Shown here: piece by piece, positions 1 through 12,067 of the stretch
Numbering within the stretch: position 1 is the first letter of the stretch
How the letters are laid out: each line of letters opens with the position of its first letter
DNA from: Guadua angustifolia
Lineage: Eukaryota > Streptophyta > Magnoliopsida > Poales > Poaceae
Assembly (NCBI GenBank): GCA_036346375.1
Contig: CM070517.1
Coordinates: 46,844,200 to 46,908,199, forward strand
Length of the DNA: 64,000 nucleotides
Direction of reading: 5' to 3'
Translations under genes and position numbers: made by a program
The notes under the pieces: generated by a model
The model's database searches: none
Told to the model about the DNA's origin: nothing
Seen by the model: the letters and a program-made list of their open reading frames with translations, nothing else

Positions 1-40
1 AAGGGGAGCTATAATTTGTAAAAAAAATTTAATGTTTTAC

Positions 41-1680
41 CTCAGGAACCTCGTCATGAGGACAGTGGCCAGCTGGGCTAATTTCATAATAGGGTGCCTC
101 TGGCACCTGTCGTTTCACTTTAATACCCCAAACTGGTCTAACCCAAGGATCTTCTCTCCCATACATAAGAGATATGGGAATACCTTCCCTTTGGCACCTG
201 CCAAGGATCAGTGTTAAAATGGAAAATGATATTTTATAAGCAACGGAGCAATTCATCAATTGGGCTTTCCACTTCACCTAGAGAGTGCCTCTTCGAAGGA
301 TATCTGACCCATTGGAGCAAACATAATGGAGGCAAATGATGCAGCAGCTGCTGGGTGTTGTGTTGTCTCTATAATACGAGAGAACACCTTGTCCACATTT
401 GTTGAGTGGTCAGCATATACTTGCTTGAGTATGTCCTGTATACTTCTCGGATCACTTATCTTCTGCCACCTGTATCACAAAGGATATTAATTGAATTCCA
501 TCCAATTTATAGGAATTTTTCTTGTTGATTTAGCGTCAGCATATACTTTCAATTTTTGGAATTTATCGAATTTAGTGCACATACACTGTTTCAGTAAGTT
601 TCCTCACAAATGATGGAAGAGGAAATGTCCCAGCCCATGGAAAAATCTTTGACAACCGAGGAGATCTAGCAGGGTTAGGAAGGAATCCCCAAAATGGTGT
701 CGCATTAAGCAACGTGACACCCTTTACAAGGTGTGGATTGGATGCAGCAAAATATAAAGCAACAAAACCTCCAAGAGAGTTCCCTACAATATAAACTGGT
801 TCACGGATGACCTGGAAGAGCGTTATAGAATTAGCATAAGAAACATGGAATATAAATCCAACAGTAAACTGATGTGTTAAGCAAGCCTTTAAATAGCTAC
901 TTTATAATACAAACACATAAGTGGTTATATGATTGACAAAACACAAATTGCTGCTAGGCTGGACATTTTAGCAAAAATTAGCATCGCATGACACAACAAA
1001 GAATCCAAAAGGAGTACCTCTTCAATGAAATGCTGAACTTGGTTACGCCACAAATCTACAGAATACACCAACTCCTCTGCCCATGGTTGCAAATCTTGTC
1101 CAAAACCCCAAAATGCTTCCCCATCCCTCTCCCCTACTACGTCCTTAGGCTTAGGAGCAGGGTCTTCACATGGCAATGACATTCCTTGCCCAAGAAAATC
1201 CATTGTCCACACCTTGTAATCACGGCCAAGATCCCTCAATTGCTTCTCAAAATGGAACGTCCCCACTCCAAAACCCGGTAGAAAGAGCACTGCTGGCGCC
1301 TTGCTATTCTCAGTGCCAGACTTTTCGTAATAAACCGTCAACTTCGGCTTCCACTCCCAGAACCCAGTGCTGATTTGAGAGCTGTCAGGCTCTTCCGGCA
1401 GGCCCGGAATCATCACCTTCTCGATCTCGCCGGCCTTCTTGGGAATGCCTTGGAGGGCCGCATCCACGTCACTCACGTAGAACCCATGGCTCACATGAAC
1501 CTTCCCGGAATCACCTGGAGTTGAAGCTCTCCCTGTTCCAACACAAAGGACTGCACTTTTTCTTGGCCGAGTGGATTTGGTATGCCCAGGACCGAGACCA
1601 TTGCCCCGAAAGCACCAAGCACTGAGAGGCGTTCGATGAAATGCCAAGCAGGGGTGGATGGAAGAAACCACTTCCATCAT
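41..1680 (-). CDS. PPH: Pheophytinase, chloroplastic (partial, 4 exons)
   Basis: Alpha/beta hydrolase that removes phytol from pheophytin during chlorophyll breakdown in senescing chloroplasts (known from Arabidopsis PPH and rice NYC3). Exons on the minus strand are 1680-1018, 811-585, 469-278 and 197-41. All joins keep frame and use GT-AG sites, giving 413 codons; about the last 75 residues and the 3' end lie off the left edge. Visible family features are the LFLPGFGVGTFHFEKQLRD block, the nucleophile elbow VGNSLGGFVAL (exon 2) and the catalytic-His region SPAGHCPHDE (exon 4). The start is a double ATG (1680, 1677) giving MMEVVSS. A pyrimidine-rich tract plus CAG near 1709 suggests the 5' UTR is spliced to an exon near 1.9-2.2 kb. 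The N-terminus reads as a plastid transit peptide. I see no disabling lesion in the exons. Confidence 0.93.
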
Positions 1681-1817
1681 CTCTCCGGTAGCTAGCACAC
1701 CAATTCTGCAACAGAGGAACGAACCAAATTCACAAAACTGAACAGGAATCAAGAATCCCACGCTTATATGAAGATTTGACCAGAGAACTGAAATAATCGA
1801 GGATCCTGCTGTCCTAC

Positions 1818-1910
1818 ATGCAGGGGCGGACCTAACGTGGTGCGTGGGTCAATTGAACCCCCAAAAACTTTGAAAAATAAACCGCTATTAGTACACGCAA
1901 CAAACTGCAT
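1818..1910. mobile_element. hAT-like terminal fragment in the PPH upstream region
   Basis: The stretch starting CAGGGGCGGACCTA and containing GGTCAATTGAACCCCC resembles the ends of grass hAT-type non-autonomous elements. The second terminus and a target duplication were not found, so this is at most a remnant. It sits in the probable 5' intron or upstream UTR of the pheophytinase gene. Confidence 0.3.
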
Positions 1911-2777
1911 GGATTGGAGACTGGAGTATCCATCCCAGAAAGAAAGATCTGGATGAGATTACTCACAGCAAAGAAAAGATCCCTCACGAGGATGTTGACG
2001 AAGATCTCCGGCTGGAGCTCACCGCGCCGGCCGCGGGAGAAGGGGACCAGACCTGGCGAACGTCGGAAACGAAGAGAAGAAGCGGAGAACGTATCAGGAG
2101 CTGGGGTAAAAGAGAGAACGAGGAAGACGTCGACGGGTACCAGATAGGGGAGCACGTGTAGTACACGCCAAGGAAGCAGCAGCTGATACGGCGCGTCCAG
2201 GGATGAAATGGACCTCAGTGTGGTTAGTTGTCAGATTCTTTGTAAGCCACGTCAATCGTGAATTAGATTTATTGAATTCAAACTGTTTAGCGAGCTAAAT
2301 TGCGAACCGGTTTAGTTAAATTCGAAACGAGATTTAGAGTACGGGATTCGTGGTCTCTACGAAAATTAGGAAATTTTTTTTGATGAATCACGAACCAAAA
2401 TCAAATATCGTGATTCGGATAAACTGTGTTGGCTAATTATGAGCAAGCATCACCTATCATAGGTCAGTTTCTGTATGTGGTGTGTGCATAGGGCTACAGA
2501 AGAGTCGAAGGTGTGTGCGCGCGGGCGCGCATGAGTTGACCTCATGGTAAGCAATATGCTATATATGTGATTTGTCACGGCCCCATAGGTAAATATGCTG
2601 AGGCCGGCGACACAGAGCTCCAACCATAGCAAAGAAAGGAACAGAAGCTATATATGCATCACAGAGACTTGATTTCTTCAGCCTTCTTCAGGTCCAGTAG
2701 GATGTACAGATTTCAGGTCTGGGATCACAAACTCTTAACTTGTTATCAAGTTCCTGCGAAGTACAGTAAAATTCAAG

Positions 2778-2904
2778 AGTCCTTGTCGCACAAACACTAA
2801 TGCCTTCAAAAACGTTTTTCGATTCTATACAGCGTGATGTAATATGCTGAGGCCCATAGGTAATATGCTGAGTCCTTGTTGCACAAACACTAATGCCTTC
2901 AAAC
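2778..2904. repeat. Short direct repeat pair (about 34 bp, 93 bp apart)
   Basis: The phrase beginning GAGTCCTTGTCGCACAAACA recurs with one change at 2871. The nearby word AATATGCTGAGGCC occurs three times between 2590 and 2870. No gene was recognised between 2170 and 4084; the rest of that stretch is AT-rich with a CA run near 3140 and a short A/AAG run near 2965-2985. Confidence 0.6.
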
Positions 2905-3216
2905 CCTTGCGTGATCGATACTATATTCAGTCTGACCTGCTTAGTCCTACTGTCTCTTTTTTTAAAAAGAAGAAGAAGAAGAAGAGCACTTGCCAACATT
3001 GCAAAGGCTGCAGAACCGATATTTGAACCCTTGTAGATGAAGCTAGCATGCATCTTGAAAAATTTAGTCGGAGAAAATAGACGTACAGAATCGTCGAAAG
3101 ATTTTACCACTGATAAATGAATACACAATGCGATTTCACACACACACACACAAAAACCAAGTAGGGCGAATGTTTTAGAGAGTGTATAGGTATCATCCGG
3201 ATGTTTTTATCTTAAC

Positions 3217-3340
3217 TAACATCCAAATTCATCGGGCCGTTAGATCAAATCATAGGATCGGATGTGGGCCGTTGGATCTAACATCCAAATTCACCGGGCC
3301 GTTGGATCAAATCATAGGATCGAATGTAATCGATACTCCC
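3217..3340. repeat. 62-bp tandem duplication
   Basis: Two adjacent copies start at 3217 and 3279. They carry the shared blocks TAACATCCAAATTCA, CGGGCCGTT, then ATCAAATCATAGGATCG, with only a few substitutions and a diverged 3' part. The flanks hold further ATCCGGATGTTT-like words. The function is unknown and the unit may be part of an old transposon. Confidence 0.7.
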
Positions 3341-4084
3341 GAATCTCAACAATGATCCAATGTTTTAGATTTGGATGATTTCAACAAAAAAAACATCCGG
3401 TTGATGTTTATCAAATCCCAATGTTTTAATGATTTCAGGAGAAGTTGACAAAGTTACTACTGAGATTAGTCCAGATTATGAACAGTTGCTTCAATTTGTA
3501 CAAACAATCTAACCTCAACCTTTACTGGCAAACTGCTCAAAGCCCAAAAGAAGCTCAACCATACCACTTGAGTACATATATATCAGTTCTTTTTGTTGTT
3601 ATTTCAGGACCTGACCAAAGTAATATATTATGAGTGTATCATTTTGTTAGGGGCAAATAAAAAAGAAACACCTTGTAGTCTTGCACAAGACGAGCATCCA
3701 TACATGTATCAGTTTTCTTGGCTGATTAGTATACATCGATCTGTCCGTATTTCACTACACATATATATGTGACTACCAGCAAAGTCTAGTCAACGTGAGC
3801 ATTGAACTCTAAACATCTTTTTTTTTTAACAAAGACCATGAGCTCAGCTAGCTATTCATTTCGGAAAGAAGAAAATAGAAACACTGGCCCCGAATACGAA
3901 CTAGAGACACCACAGAACAGACACGAACACCTGTTTGAACTCTGACTATCAGAATTGATCTGGTGTCCGAACTTGCGCGTAACGATGGCTGTAGATTACA
4001 CCGCGGAGATGAATCGTATCTGAAACGTTGGCGGCTAACGATGGCCCTGGTGCAATCGACTTGCGCATGTGGTTTACTTTGGAA

Positions 4085-4768
4085 TTAACCACGATAATAG
4101 TAGCTGATATTCAGCCAGTCCGTCACGGCATCCACCAGACAAAGGCAGCACCTCTTCACCGTGGATGCCGCCGGCGCCTCGCCGCCTCTGCATTGGTCGG
4201 TCGCCGGCACGAGGCACCGCGGGTGCACGTCCACCTTGCACGTCCCGCACCGGTACCTCCACGCCCCGACGCCGCGCCCGCACGCCGAGCACGACGCCGC
4301 CCGAGCTGATGCAGCCCGGACGAGCCACGCGTCGTGTCCGCCGGGGTGCGCCGAGGCCGAGCCCCGGGCCACCGGCGGCAGGCGGACGCAGAGCGGGTGC
4401 ACGATGAGCCTGCCGCCGCCGCAGGCTCCGCAGCCGTAGCACGCGCCCTTCACGTCCTCTCCGCACACCTCGCACCCGCCTGCGCCGGCGCCCTGCGCTC
4501 CGGCGGCGCTCTCGAGCCGTCTGAGCCTGTGCTGCGAGTGGAAGACGGACTTGAGCGTCTTGGGGAAGCGGAGCGCGCACACCTCGTGGAGCTTGAAGCC
4601 ACAGCCGGGGTAGCTGCACCGGTAGCGCGGGCCAGCGCCGGCGACCAGGCAGCCGTCGCAGGTGAACTCGCCGTCATCGTCGGCGTCCGCGGGGAGCAGC
4701 CGGTGGTTCGGGTTGTGCGCGAAGTAGGCTACCGGCTTCCTCCTACACATCCCTCCAATGCAAGACAT
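4085..4768 (-). CDS. DC1 (Cys/His-rich C1) domain protein
   Basis: A single-exon reading frame of 227 residues from the ATG at 4768 (MSCIGGMCRRK); an in-frame ATG at 4831 would add 21 residues. I prefer the internal start because the extension is basic and unlike the family. Three Cys/His zinc-binding DC1 modules are visible: one with HNPNH, CDGC, CSYPGC and LHEVC; a second with FHSQH, CEVC, CYGCGAC and HPLC; a third with HPGGH, CSAC, CGTC and VHPRC. Plant DC1 proteins are abundant, often linked to stress or hormone responses, and may bind lipids or proteins. The exact role here cannot be read. The region is very GC-rich, so the other frames are also open. The stop is at 4087-4085. Confidence 0.85.
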   Translation of the reverse strand: MSCIGGMCRRKPVAYFAHNPNHRLLPADADDDGEFTCDGCLVAGAGPRYRCSYPGCGFKLHEVCALRFPKTLKSVFHSQHRLRRLESAAGAQGAGAGGCEVCGEDVKGACYGCGACGGGRLIVHPLCVRLPPVARGSASAHPGGHDAWLVRAASARAASCSACGRGVGAWRYRCGTCKVDVHPRCLVPATDQCRGGEAPAASTVKRCCLCLVDAVTDWLNISYYYRG

Positions 4769-5023
4769 AGTACACTTCACTTCAAGGTATTTCGCTAATG
4801 TTTTTCTTCTTTTGCTGCAATTTGGAAGCAATATACGCTGCTAGTGCTAGCTAGCCCACACACAGACAGAGAGAAATTACACGTGTATCGGACGGTTCAT
4901 GATGCGGGTGCTGCATGCACGCTAAGATCCATTGTAAAATCCTCTCTATATATGTAAATTAAAATGTTGTTGGAGATAATCAGTCTGTGGTGTATGGATT
5001 TGGCAGTTCACCTCGATCTTACG

Positions 5024-5187
5024 TATTTCCTCTATTTTTAATAGATGTCATTCTAGTTTTTTTTTATTTACTTTTACTAAGGTACATCTAAAAAAACTTT
5101 ATTATCCCTCTGTATTATATGTTTAAATGATGTGTTTTACACTAGTCTATGGTAGTAAATGATACTGTAAATAGTTAGGGAGGGGTA
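5024..5187. mobile_element. Stowaway-like (Tc1/mariner) MITE
   Basis: A short AT-rich element begins TATTTCCTCTATTTTTAATAG, followed by ATGTCATTCTAG, and ends with ATAGTTAGGGAGGGGTA. It is flanked by TA. This is the usual layout of grass Stowaway elements (CTCCCTC-type ends with a TA target). The terminal repeats are diverged. Confidence 0.55.
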
Positions 5188-5551
5188 TAAATGAAAAAAA
5201 TGTAAAAATTCATATTAATGTTTTAGAATAATATGTATTTAGGAATAAAATTTGAAAGCTAGAATAATATATATTCGGAAACATGTAAGAAACACTGGAA
5301 ATTGTCGTCCAATTAGGTTCACTCAGTCGCTTTAGCGTGCCTGTACTGAATTGTCTAGGTATGAGCTGTGAAAACGGTGTATCACATCTATGGTACATAG
5401 CAGAAGTGGCCAAGAGGACGTCTTCAGAGATAATGAAGGGCTTGGAATAACGAAGCCAACACCCTGTCATTAATTTATGCTTCCTGTATGAGTGGCCACT
5501 GACTAGAGAATGGGGTCATTTGATAAGGAGAGTTTGACCTGACTAGGCTCA

Positions 5552-5848
5552 GTTTGTTTAGGTTTGAGCTTGAGTTTATTTGGTTTCTACACCTCTATAA
5601 GTCATGGCCAAAACAAACAAAGATTTTTCCAATGACGGAGAGAAGTTTTCAGCCCAATTTGCATTCTGTGAGAGAAGCGAAAAGCGATGCTTCTCGGGGT
5701 GGTTGGAGCTTCTAAAATCCCACTTCTCCTGTAGACTTTTACAACTTAACTATTATTTACTTAAAAATTGCCATCCTCATCCAAATTCCAAAGAAACTTC
5801 TTCCAAATTTCCGTAAAAAATAAGCTCAAGCTCCAAATTTAAACAAAC
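5552..5848. mobile_element. MITE with 23-bp terminal inverted repeats
   Basis: The left end GTTTGTTTAGGTTTGAGCTTG matches the reverse complement of the right end (CAAGCTCCAAATTTAAACAAAC) with few changes. TCA occurs on both sides (5549-5551 and 5849-5851), consistent with a 3-bp target duplication. The element is 297 bp with no coding capacity. A 25-bp phrase starting TAGAGAATGGGGTCATTTG also flanks it at 5504 and 5856. Confidence 0.65.
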
Positions 5849-6481
5849 TCAAATTTAGAGAATGGGGTCATTTGATAAGGCGAGTTTCACCAACTTTGTG
5901 GAAATTTTTTACTCATGGATTAAATCTTCGATTCTCTTCAAGTCGTTAGACGTTATCATGCTAACTCTCTTTTGATTAGGGTGTCAAGTCTACCGCTTAA
6001 AAAATGCGGATGCAGTCCTAAATTTGATCTAGCATCATATAAAATTTTAAGTCCAAACTCAATCTTTTTTAAGAGGAAAGGAAAAAAACTGAAATTACAA
6101 GGCAAATTTCACCCTTTTTTGTTTCTGTGAAATTGATTTGAGTTTGAACTTGAAATCTCATATGGTTCTAAAGATGGCACCAAGGAGGTTTTTTTTTAGA
6201 TATCCTCCCGATTTTTATTATCAGAAATCACAAAAGTCCACTATAGGAAAGCAAAAGAGAAAAAACAAAAAAGAAAATAGCTCTCTGTTGCACTCTGTTT
6301 TATAAAATCAGCCAGCTAGAGTAAGGTTCATACCCAAACAAACGGATGGTCCAAAAGTAGAAGGTAAATAAACTAAACCTATTACAGTGCTATTCATAAA
6401 CACAAAATAGATATCGCTTTGTCATATTCCTTCTTAGACCAACACACAAACTCTTTCTTTTCCTCTCCATCTTTTTCTATT

Positions 6482-6966
6482 TCAGATAGTAATCCTAGCA
6501 ACCGTTGGTCTCCATCTCCTGTGCTCCTTGAGCACTTTAATAACCACTTGTTCCAGCAATTTGCCTCTCCAAAGTATGGCTTCTTTGTCTTCCTTCTTTA
6601 TCTGCAAAACAGTCCAAATATTGAGCCACTGTGTTATATCGAAGAATAGTTTTGTGGGATCAACTGGCATGACATTTCTGAAGCACGCTACATTACGCGC
6701 TTTCCAAGTAGTCCACAACAATGTAGAAATTCCCACCAACAATAATTTCTTGGATTCATGCCTGAATTGAGACAACCAATTTCCAAATAGGTGCTCAACA
6801 TTAGCTGGTGAACATCTCAAGTCAAAAGCACATCTTATCACATTCCAAATGAATCATGCCATTGGACATAAGATAAATAAATGATCAATTGTCTCATTAG
6901 CATCAAGGAGATACTTGCGCAAAAAAGTTTCAGAAGTTTTGTGGTACGTAAATCAACATGGCTACA
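6482..6966 (-). pseudogene. LINE (non-LTR retrotransposon) C-terminal fragment
   Basis: The minus-strand frame encodes the tail of a plant LINE reverse transcriptase (after the zf-RVT region), with phrases such as ETIDHLFILCPMA, LLLVGISTLLWTTWKARN and WLNIWTVLQIKKEDKE. A TGA stands where a Trp is expected (CPMA*FIWNV). The 5' part is cut off at 6966 by insertion of the gypsy element at 6967. No catalytic reverse transcriptase motif remains. Continuation on the other side of the gypsy element (after 12544) is possible but not clearly readable. Confidence 0.65.
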
Positions 6967-7429
6967 TGATATGAATTGATTCAGAATGAACCTTCTCATA
7001 CAATCTAGTGCCTGGACGCAACCCAGATCGCAGTCACGGCCGATCGCCGAGGAATCGGCGCGCGACGCGCCTAGAACTTGGCTGTTGTCGGAGCCACCGC
7101 CTGAGGTAAGTTGGGCACTTCAAGCTTACCTTTTTATTTCCCTGACTACTACTTATATAGACTCGCATGATCCCTCCGGATCCTAACCAACACGGAAACT
7201 AACAAGGATAAGAATCCCAGAAGGTAACTATCCTTATCTGAAAACAGACTCTTTATTGACTCTTCCAGCCTTACGGCCAACCCTACTCTTCTAGACTTTC
7301 TATTCCTTTTGTCGCTCCGGCCCTGCATCCCAACCCGCAATCCCGTCCGGCGTGCCAGCCTCTGCCAAGCCATTCTGGCGACGACGCCAGAAGTAGACAC
7401 GGTCGGCTGTGGGCTTGGGCCTTGTATCA
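6967..7429 (-). repeat. 3' LTR of the gypsy chromovirus
   Basis: 463 bp; pairs with 12084-12544. It ends in TG...CA on the plus strand (TGATATGAA to CTTGTATCA). Most differences from its partner lie at about 7015-7105, where small indels and GC-rich changes cluster. Confidence 0.9.
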
Positions 7430-10400
7430 TCACTTCCCCCCTGGAAAACAAGCTTGTCCGCAAGCTTGCAGTCAGGAAAAGATCGCCGAAAAGTGACAGC
7501 GTCCATCCATGTCGCCTCCTCCACCGGTTCGCCCGCCCAATGCACCAGAAATTGGCGGTTGCCCTGGATGAACCTTTGCGCCAAAAGGTTATAAGGCTCA
7601 GGTTGAGCTGGCTCTGCTCCGGGCTGCAACTCTGCTGGTAAGACCGCTGGTATGTTAGGAGGTGTTCCCCGAAACTCCTTCAACAAGAAGACATGAAACA
7701 CGTTGTGAAGACGCGCTGAGGCCGGAAGCTGGAGGCGATATGCTACTGGTCCAATGCGAGCAAGCACCTGGAAGGGACCATAAAAGCGCGGCGCTAGCTT
7801 TGAATTGTAGTGTCATCGAACGGAATGCTGACGATGTTTCTGGAGTTTAAGCCAAACCCACGATCCCACCGCAAATTCCACTTCCCGATGGTGGTAGTCA
7901 TACCTTTGCTTCATCCGGTTCTGTGCCTCCAACAAATGTTGTCTTGCCTGTGCTAGCAAAACATCCCGGTCCACCAGTGCGCAGTCCACCGTATTGATGA
8001 CTGTTGCCCCTTGCTGATATGGTATCAGGGGTGGTGGCTTCCTGCCATAAACTAACTCAAATGGTGTCATCTTGAGAGCAGAGTGATAGGAACTATTGTA
8101 GCAGAATTCTGCCCATGACACCCACTGTGTCCAAGTAGTTGGGTACGATCCTGTCAAGCAGCGAAGGTACATTTCTAAGGTGCGGTTGACGACTTCTGTC
8201 TGTCCATCGGTTTGAGGATGGTACGCGGTGGACATGAGCAGAGTAGTGCCACTTCGCTTGAACAAGTCCTGCCAGAAAGCGGAGAGAAACACTGGATCGC
8301 GGTCTGACACAATGGAGTCGGGGATGCTGTGAAGCCTGACCACCTGGTCGAAGAAGAGTTGAGCTACCCGAACTGCTGTCGCCGGCCGAGCTAATGGAAT
8401 GAAATGCGCGTATTTGGACAGCCGATCGACCACCACCAACAAGGCCGACTTGCCATGGGATTTGGGAAGCTCGGTAATGAAGTCCATGGAGATATCCGCC
8501 CAAATCTGGTGTGGTACTGGTAACGGCTGCAAGAGACCCGCTGGCGACATGGTACTAGCTTTGTGTTGTTGACAAACCCCACACCGCGCCACGTATTGTT
8601 CCACTGATTGCCGCTGTTGCTTCCAAAAATATGCGGGCTGAAGTCGATGAAGTGTCTGCTGGACCCCCTCATGGGTGAGATCATGGATGGATGAAATGAT
8701 CTTAGGCACCAAGGATGATGTAGCTGGTATCACCAATCTATTGTCACGATAAGCCAGACCTTCACGTATCTGCCAGCGGCCTTGCACACCTTGTTGTGCG
8801 TTCGGCCCCTCCTCCCCGAGTGCTTGCTGGTCACCGGACAGTGCCCTTCCATCCTCTCCTGCCTGACTGTGCGCCCTTGGTGAACTGGTGTCTGCTGTTG
8901 CTGGGTCGCTCCACCTTGCAACCAACCTTTGAATCTCCGGTTCCATGTGCAGTTCTTCCAGCCACTGAGCACGCGTCACGTCCTTCGGTTCCGATATAAC
9001 TGCGCAGTGAAGTTCCTCCCCTGGCATGCGTGAGAGTGCATCTGCGGCGGCATTGCAGCGGCCCGGCTTGTATTCCACTTGGAAATCAAAACCCATGAGC
9101 TTGCTAAGCCAGTGTTGCTGGGGTGGCGTCACCAAAGCTTGCTCCAACAAAAACTTGAGGCTTCCGTGGTCCGTGCGCACAAGGAATGGATGACCCCACA
9201 AATATGGCCTCCAATGTCGCACTGCTTTGGATAATCCGATAAGTTCGCGTTCATACGCGGCGAGCTTGGTATGCCTCTCTGCCAATTTCCTGCTGAAGTA
9301 GGCGATTGGGTGGCCTTGTTGCTGCAATACTGCTCCTATGCCGGTCCCTGACGCATCGCACTCCACTACAAATGGTAACTCAAAGTTTGGCATTTGTAGT
9401 ACTGGAGCCGACATCAAGTGTTGTTTTAAGCTCTGGAAAGCCCCCTCTACCGCCGCTGTCCACCCAAAGCTCTGTTGCCGTAGCAAAGCTGTCAGAGGTT
9501 CAGCTATGTTGGCGTAGTTCTGGACAAAACGCCTGTAATATCCAGTCAAGCCCAAAAATCCGCGAAGGCTGGTCACTGATGATGGTCGCGGCCAGGAAGC
9601 TACCGCCCGGAGTTTCTCGGGGTCCGCTGCTACTCCATTATGGGAGATGATGTGGCCTAAATACCCAACACTCTCCTGCGCAAATGCGCATTTGGTGCGC
9701 TTGAGAAAAAGCCCATGGTGCCGTAGCCTGTCCAACACGTGACGCAGATGTTCCTCGTGTTCCTCCATGCTTCGGCTATAAACCAAAATGTCATCAAAAA
9801 ATACCAGGACAAATTTTCGCAGGAAGTCTTGTAGCACTTCATTCATTAGGGCCTGGAATGTTGATGGCGCATTGGTTAGACCAAATGGCATAACGAGGAA
9901 CTCGTAATGGCCATGGTGTGTCCTGAAGGCTGTTTTAGGCACATCCTGCATCCACATTCTGACTTGGTGATAGCCCGAGCGCAGATCAAGTTTGGTGAAG
10001 TACCGTGCGCCTCCCAACTCATCCAAAAGTTCTTCCACTACCGGAATCGGAAACTTATCCTTTATGGTTTTCGCGTTGAGTTCGCGATAATCCACCCAGA
10101 AACGCCATGACCCGTCCGCCTTCTTTACCAACAGTACTGGCGAGGAAAAAGGGGAGTGGCTTGGTCTGATAATTCCTTGTGCTAACATAGCCGAACATTG
10201 CTTCTCAATCTTGTCCTTCTGACGGTAGGGGTACCGGTAAGGTCGCACCACTACTGGGTTTGTACCTTCAATGAGAGTAATGCGGCGATCGCATTGTCTT
10301 CGCGGTGGCAGCCCCTGGGGTTCATCAAAAATGTCCTCATATGCGTGCAGCAATCGCGGTATTACCCCGGCTCCTTCTCCTATCAGCATCACGGCTGGGC

Positions 10401-12051
10401 TTGGCTCCCTCTGTCGTCCTAGAAATCAGACGTGCTCTCCATCCTTCTTGAACTCCATTGACAGTTCCTCAAAATTCCAGTGGATGTTGCCCAAGGTCCG
10501 CAACCACTGTACCCCCAATATCACGTCAAAGCCATCAATTGGAAGAATGATGAAAGGAGCTATGAAGGTCTACCCCTGGATCATGAATTCTGCCTGAATC
10601 CTGCCTAAGCATGGAAGATATGAACCCCCTGCTACTCGCACCTGCTGAGGAAAAGGTACTTCATCTTTCTTCACCTGCTTGTTCCATCTTCCCTGGTTCA
10701 CCGAATATGCACTCAAAAAGTTATGTGTGCTTCCACTATCGATCAAACCCAGCCAGTCCCTGCCTGCCATGTGCACTGGAAGTTGCATGGTGTTGCCATG
10801 TTTCGGACCCAGCGCCGCAATCATAGATAAGGAGGCTTCCACCTCTACTTCTTCTTCTGGACTCCTTTCATCGTCCTCCTCATCTTCCATCTCGAGATAA
10901 AACATTCTCTTACACTGATGCCCCCTCCGGTAGACTTCATCACAGTTGTAACAAAATCCCTTCGCCCTTCTCTCCGCTAATTGGTCTGCTGTAAGGCGAC
11001 GCCGTGCTGGAACTGAGGCCACACTACTCTGTAGACTTGCGGCCGGAGCTGCTCTGGCGTTGAGATGAGTGTTTCCTGTCGAAGTTCCGCTGCCCCCTCC
11101 TTGTGTGGCGTTGTCGCCCAGAGCGATTGTCGCCGTCCCGAAGGTCCTGCCTTGGGAGACACCCCCGACAGTTGATGACGATGGTTTCCCTGTTATCTGC
11201 TGAGATGTGCCTCTGGCCAACCAGCCCCGATGAAGGGAGCCGCGACCCTTCCCTGACGCCGCCATTCCTTGAACTGCTTCCGCAATGCATGCAATCCTTG
11301 CTTCTGCTTCTCTTGCGAACCCAATCGCTTCAGAGAGATCTCTAGGTCGTTCGCGGCGGACATCCGCGCCTACTGCAATGGATAACCCTGCGACGAATGT
11401 TTCAATCTGATCCGTCCTCTTCATCTTTGAAGTCCGCGCCAGGAGCCGCTGGAACTCCCTCGCATATTCATCCACCCCGCTACCGCCCTGCTTCAAGTTT
11501 ACCAGGTCGCCCAACGGTCCGGCGCTTGAGTGCCGCGTGAAACGCTGGATGAATGACTCTGAAAAGTCCTCCCAAGAGATCCATACTTCTTCCTGTTGCC
11601 AGTTATCAAGCACCTCCTGTGCTTCGCCCGCCAGATGCAACCCTGCTATTTCCACATATTCTTCCTCCGGAATTCGATGTACCCTGAAGAACCTTTCACA
11701 TCTTCTCAGCCATCCCAAGGGATCATCCTTCCCATCGTATTCTGGAAGATCAAATCGGGGAGGACGAGGTGTCCACCGGTGACTGTCTTCCTCTTCCACG
11801 CCGTTTCCCCCTTGCCTCCTTGCTCGCAGCGCTACGCCCTCCTGCGCTCGGCCGATTCGGGCCAGCCCAGGTGCGTTGGTTCTTCTGCACGAGTTTTGTC
11901 CCGATCGTCCCCCCGTTCCGTCTTCTTCCCCATTGGATTCTTGCATCGGGTCCTTCTCCTTCAACAATCTGGTGATGTTGGCCAACATGCCCTTGACTTC
12001 CTTCATCTCTGCTTCTAGAGTCACCAGGCGATCTTCTGATGACCCCGCCAT
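7300..12051 (-). pseudogene. gag-pol polyprotein with three in-frame stops
   Basis: The frame starts at ATG 12051 (MAGSSEDRLVTLEAEM). In order it encodes: a retrotransposon gag domain; a modified zinc knuckle (CYNCDEVYRRGHQC); an aspartic protease (LIDSGSTHNFLS) running into FDVILGVQWL; reverse transcriptase with FVLVFFDDILVYS; RNase H (DASGTGIGAVL); integrase with an HHCC region and the D, D, E positions in DISMDF, VSDRDPVF and TDGQTEVVNRT; and a chromo-like segment (FLVHWAGEPVEEATWMD). Stop codons interrupt the otherwise continuous frame at 10572-10570 (TAG), near 10425 (TGA after GEHV) and near 7815 (TGA after QHSVR). The reading frame never shifts. The enzymes' key residues remain, but the polyprotein could not be made in one piece. 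Confidence 0.88.
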
Positions 12052-12067
12052 ACTCCCAGTCACGACT

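Noticed and set aside
2197..2215. CAGGGATGAAATGG resembling an Ac/Ds terminus
   Set aside because: Only one short match, no partner terminus and no 8-bp duplication found.
4161..4798. Long plus-strand frames opposite the DC1 gene
   Set aside because: They are GC-driven shadows with Arg/Pro/Ala-rich low-complexity product; the minus strand has ordered Cys/His modules.
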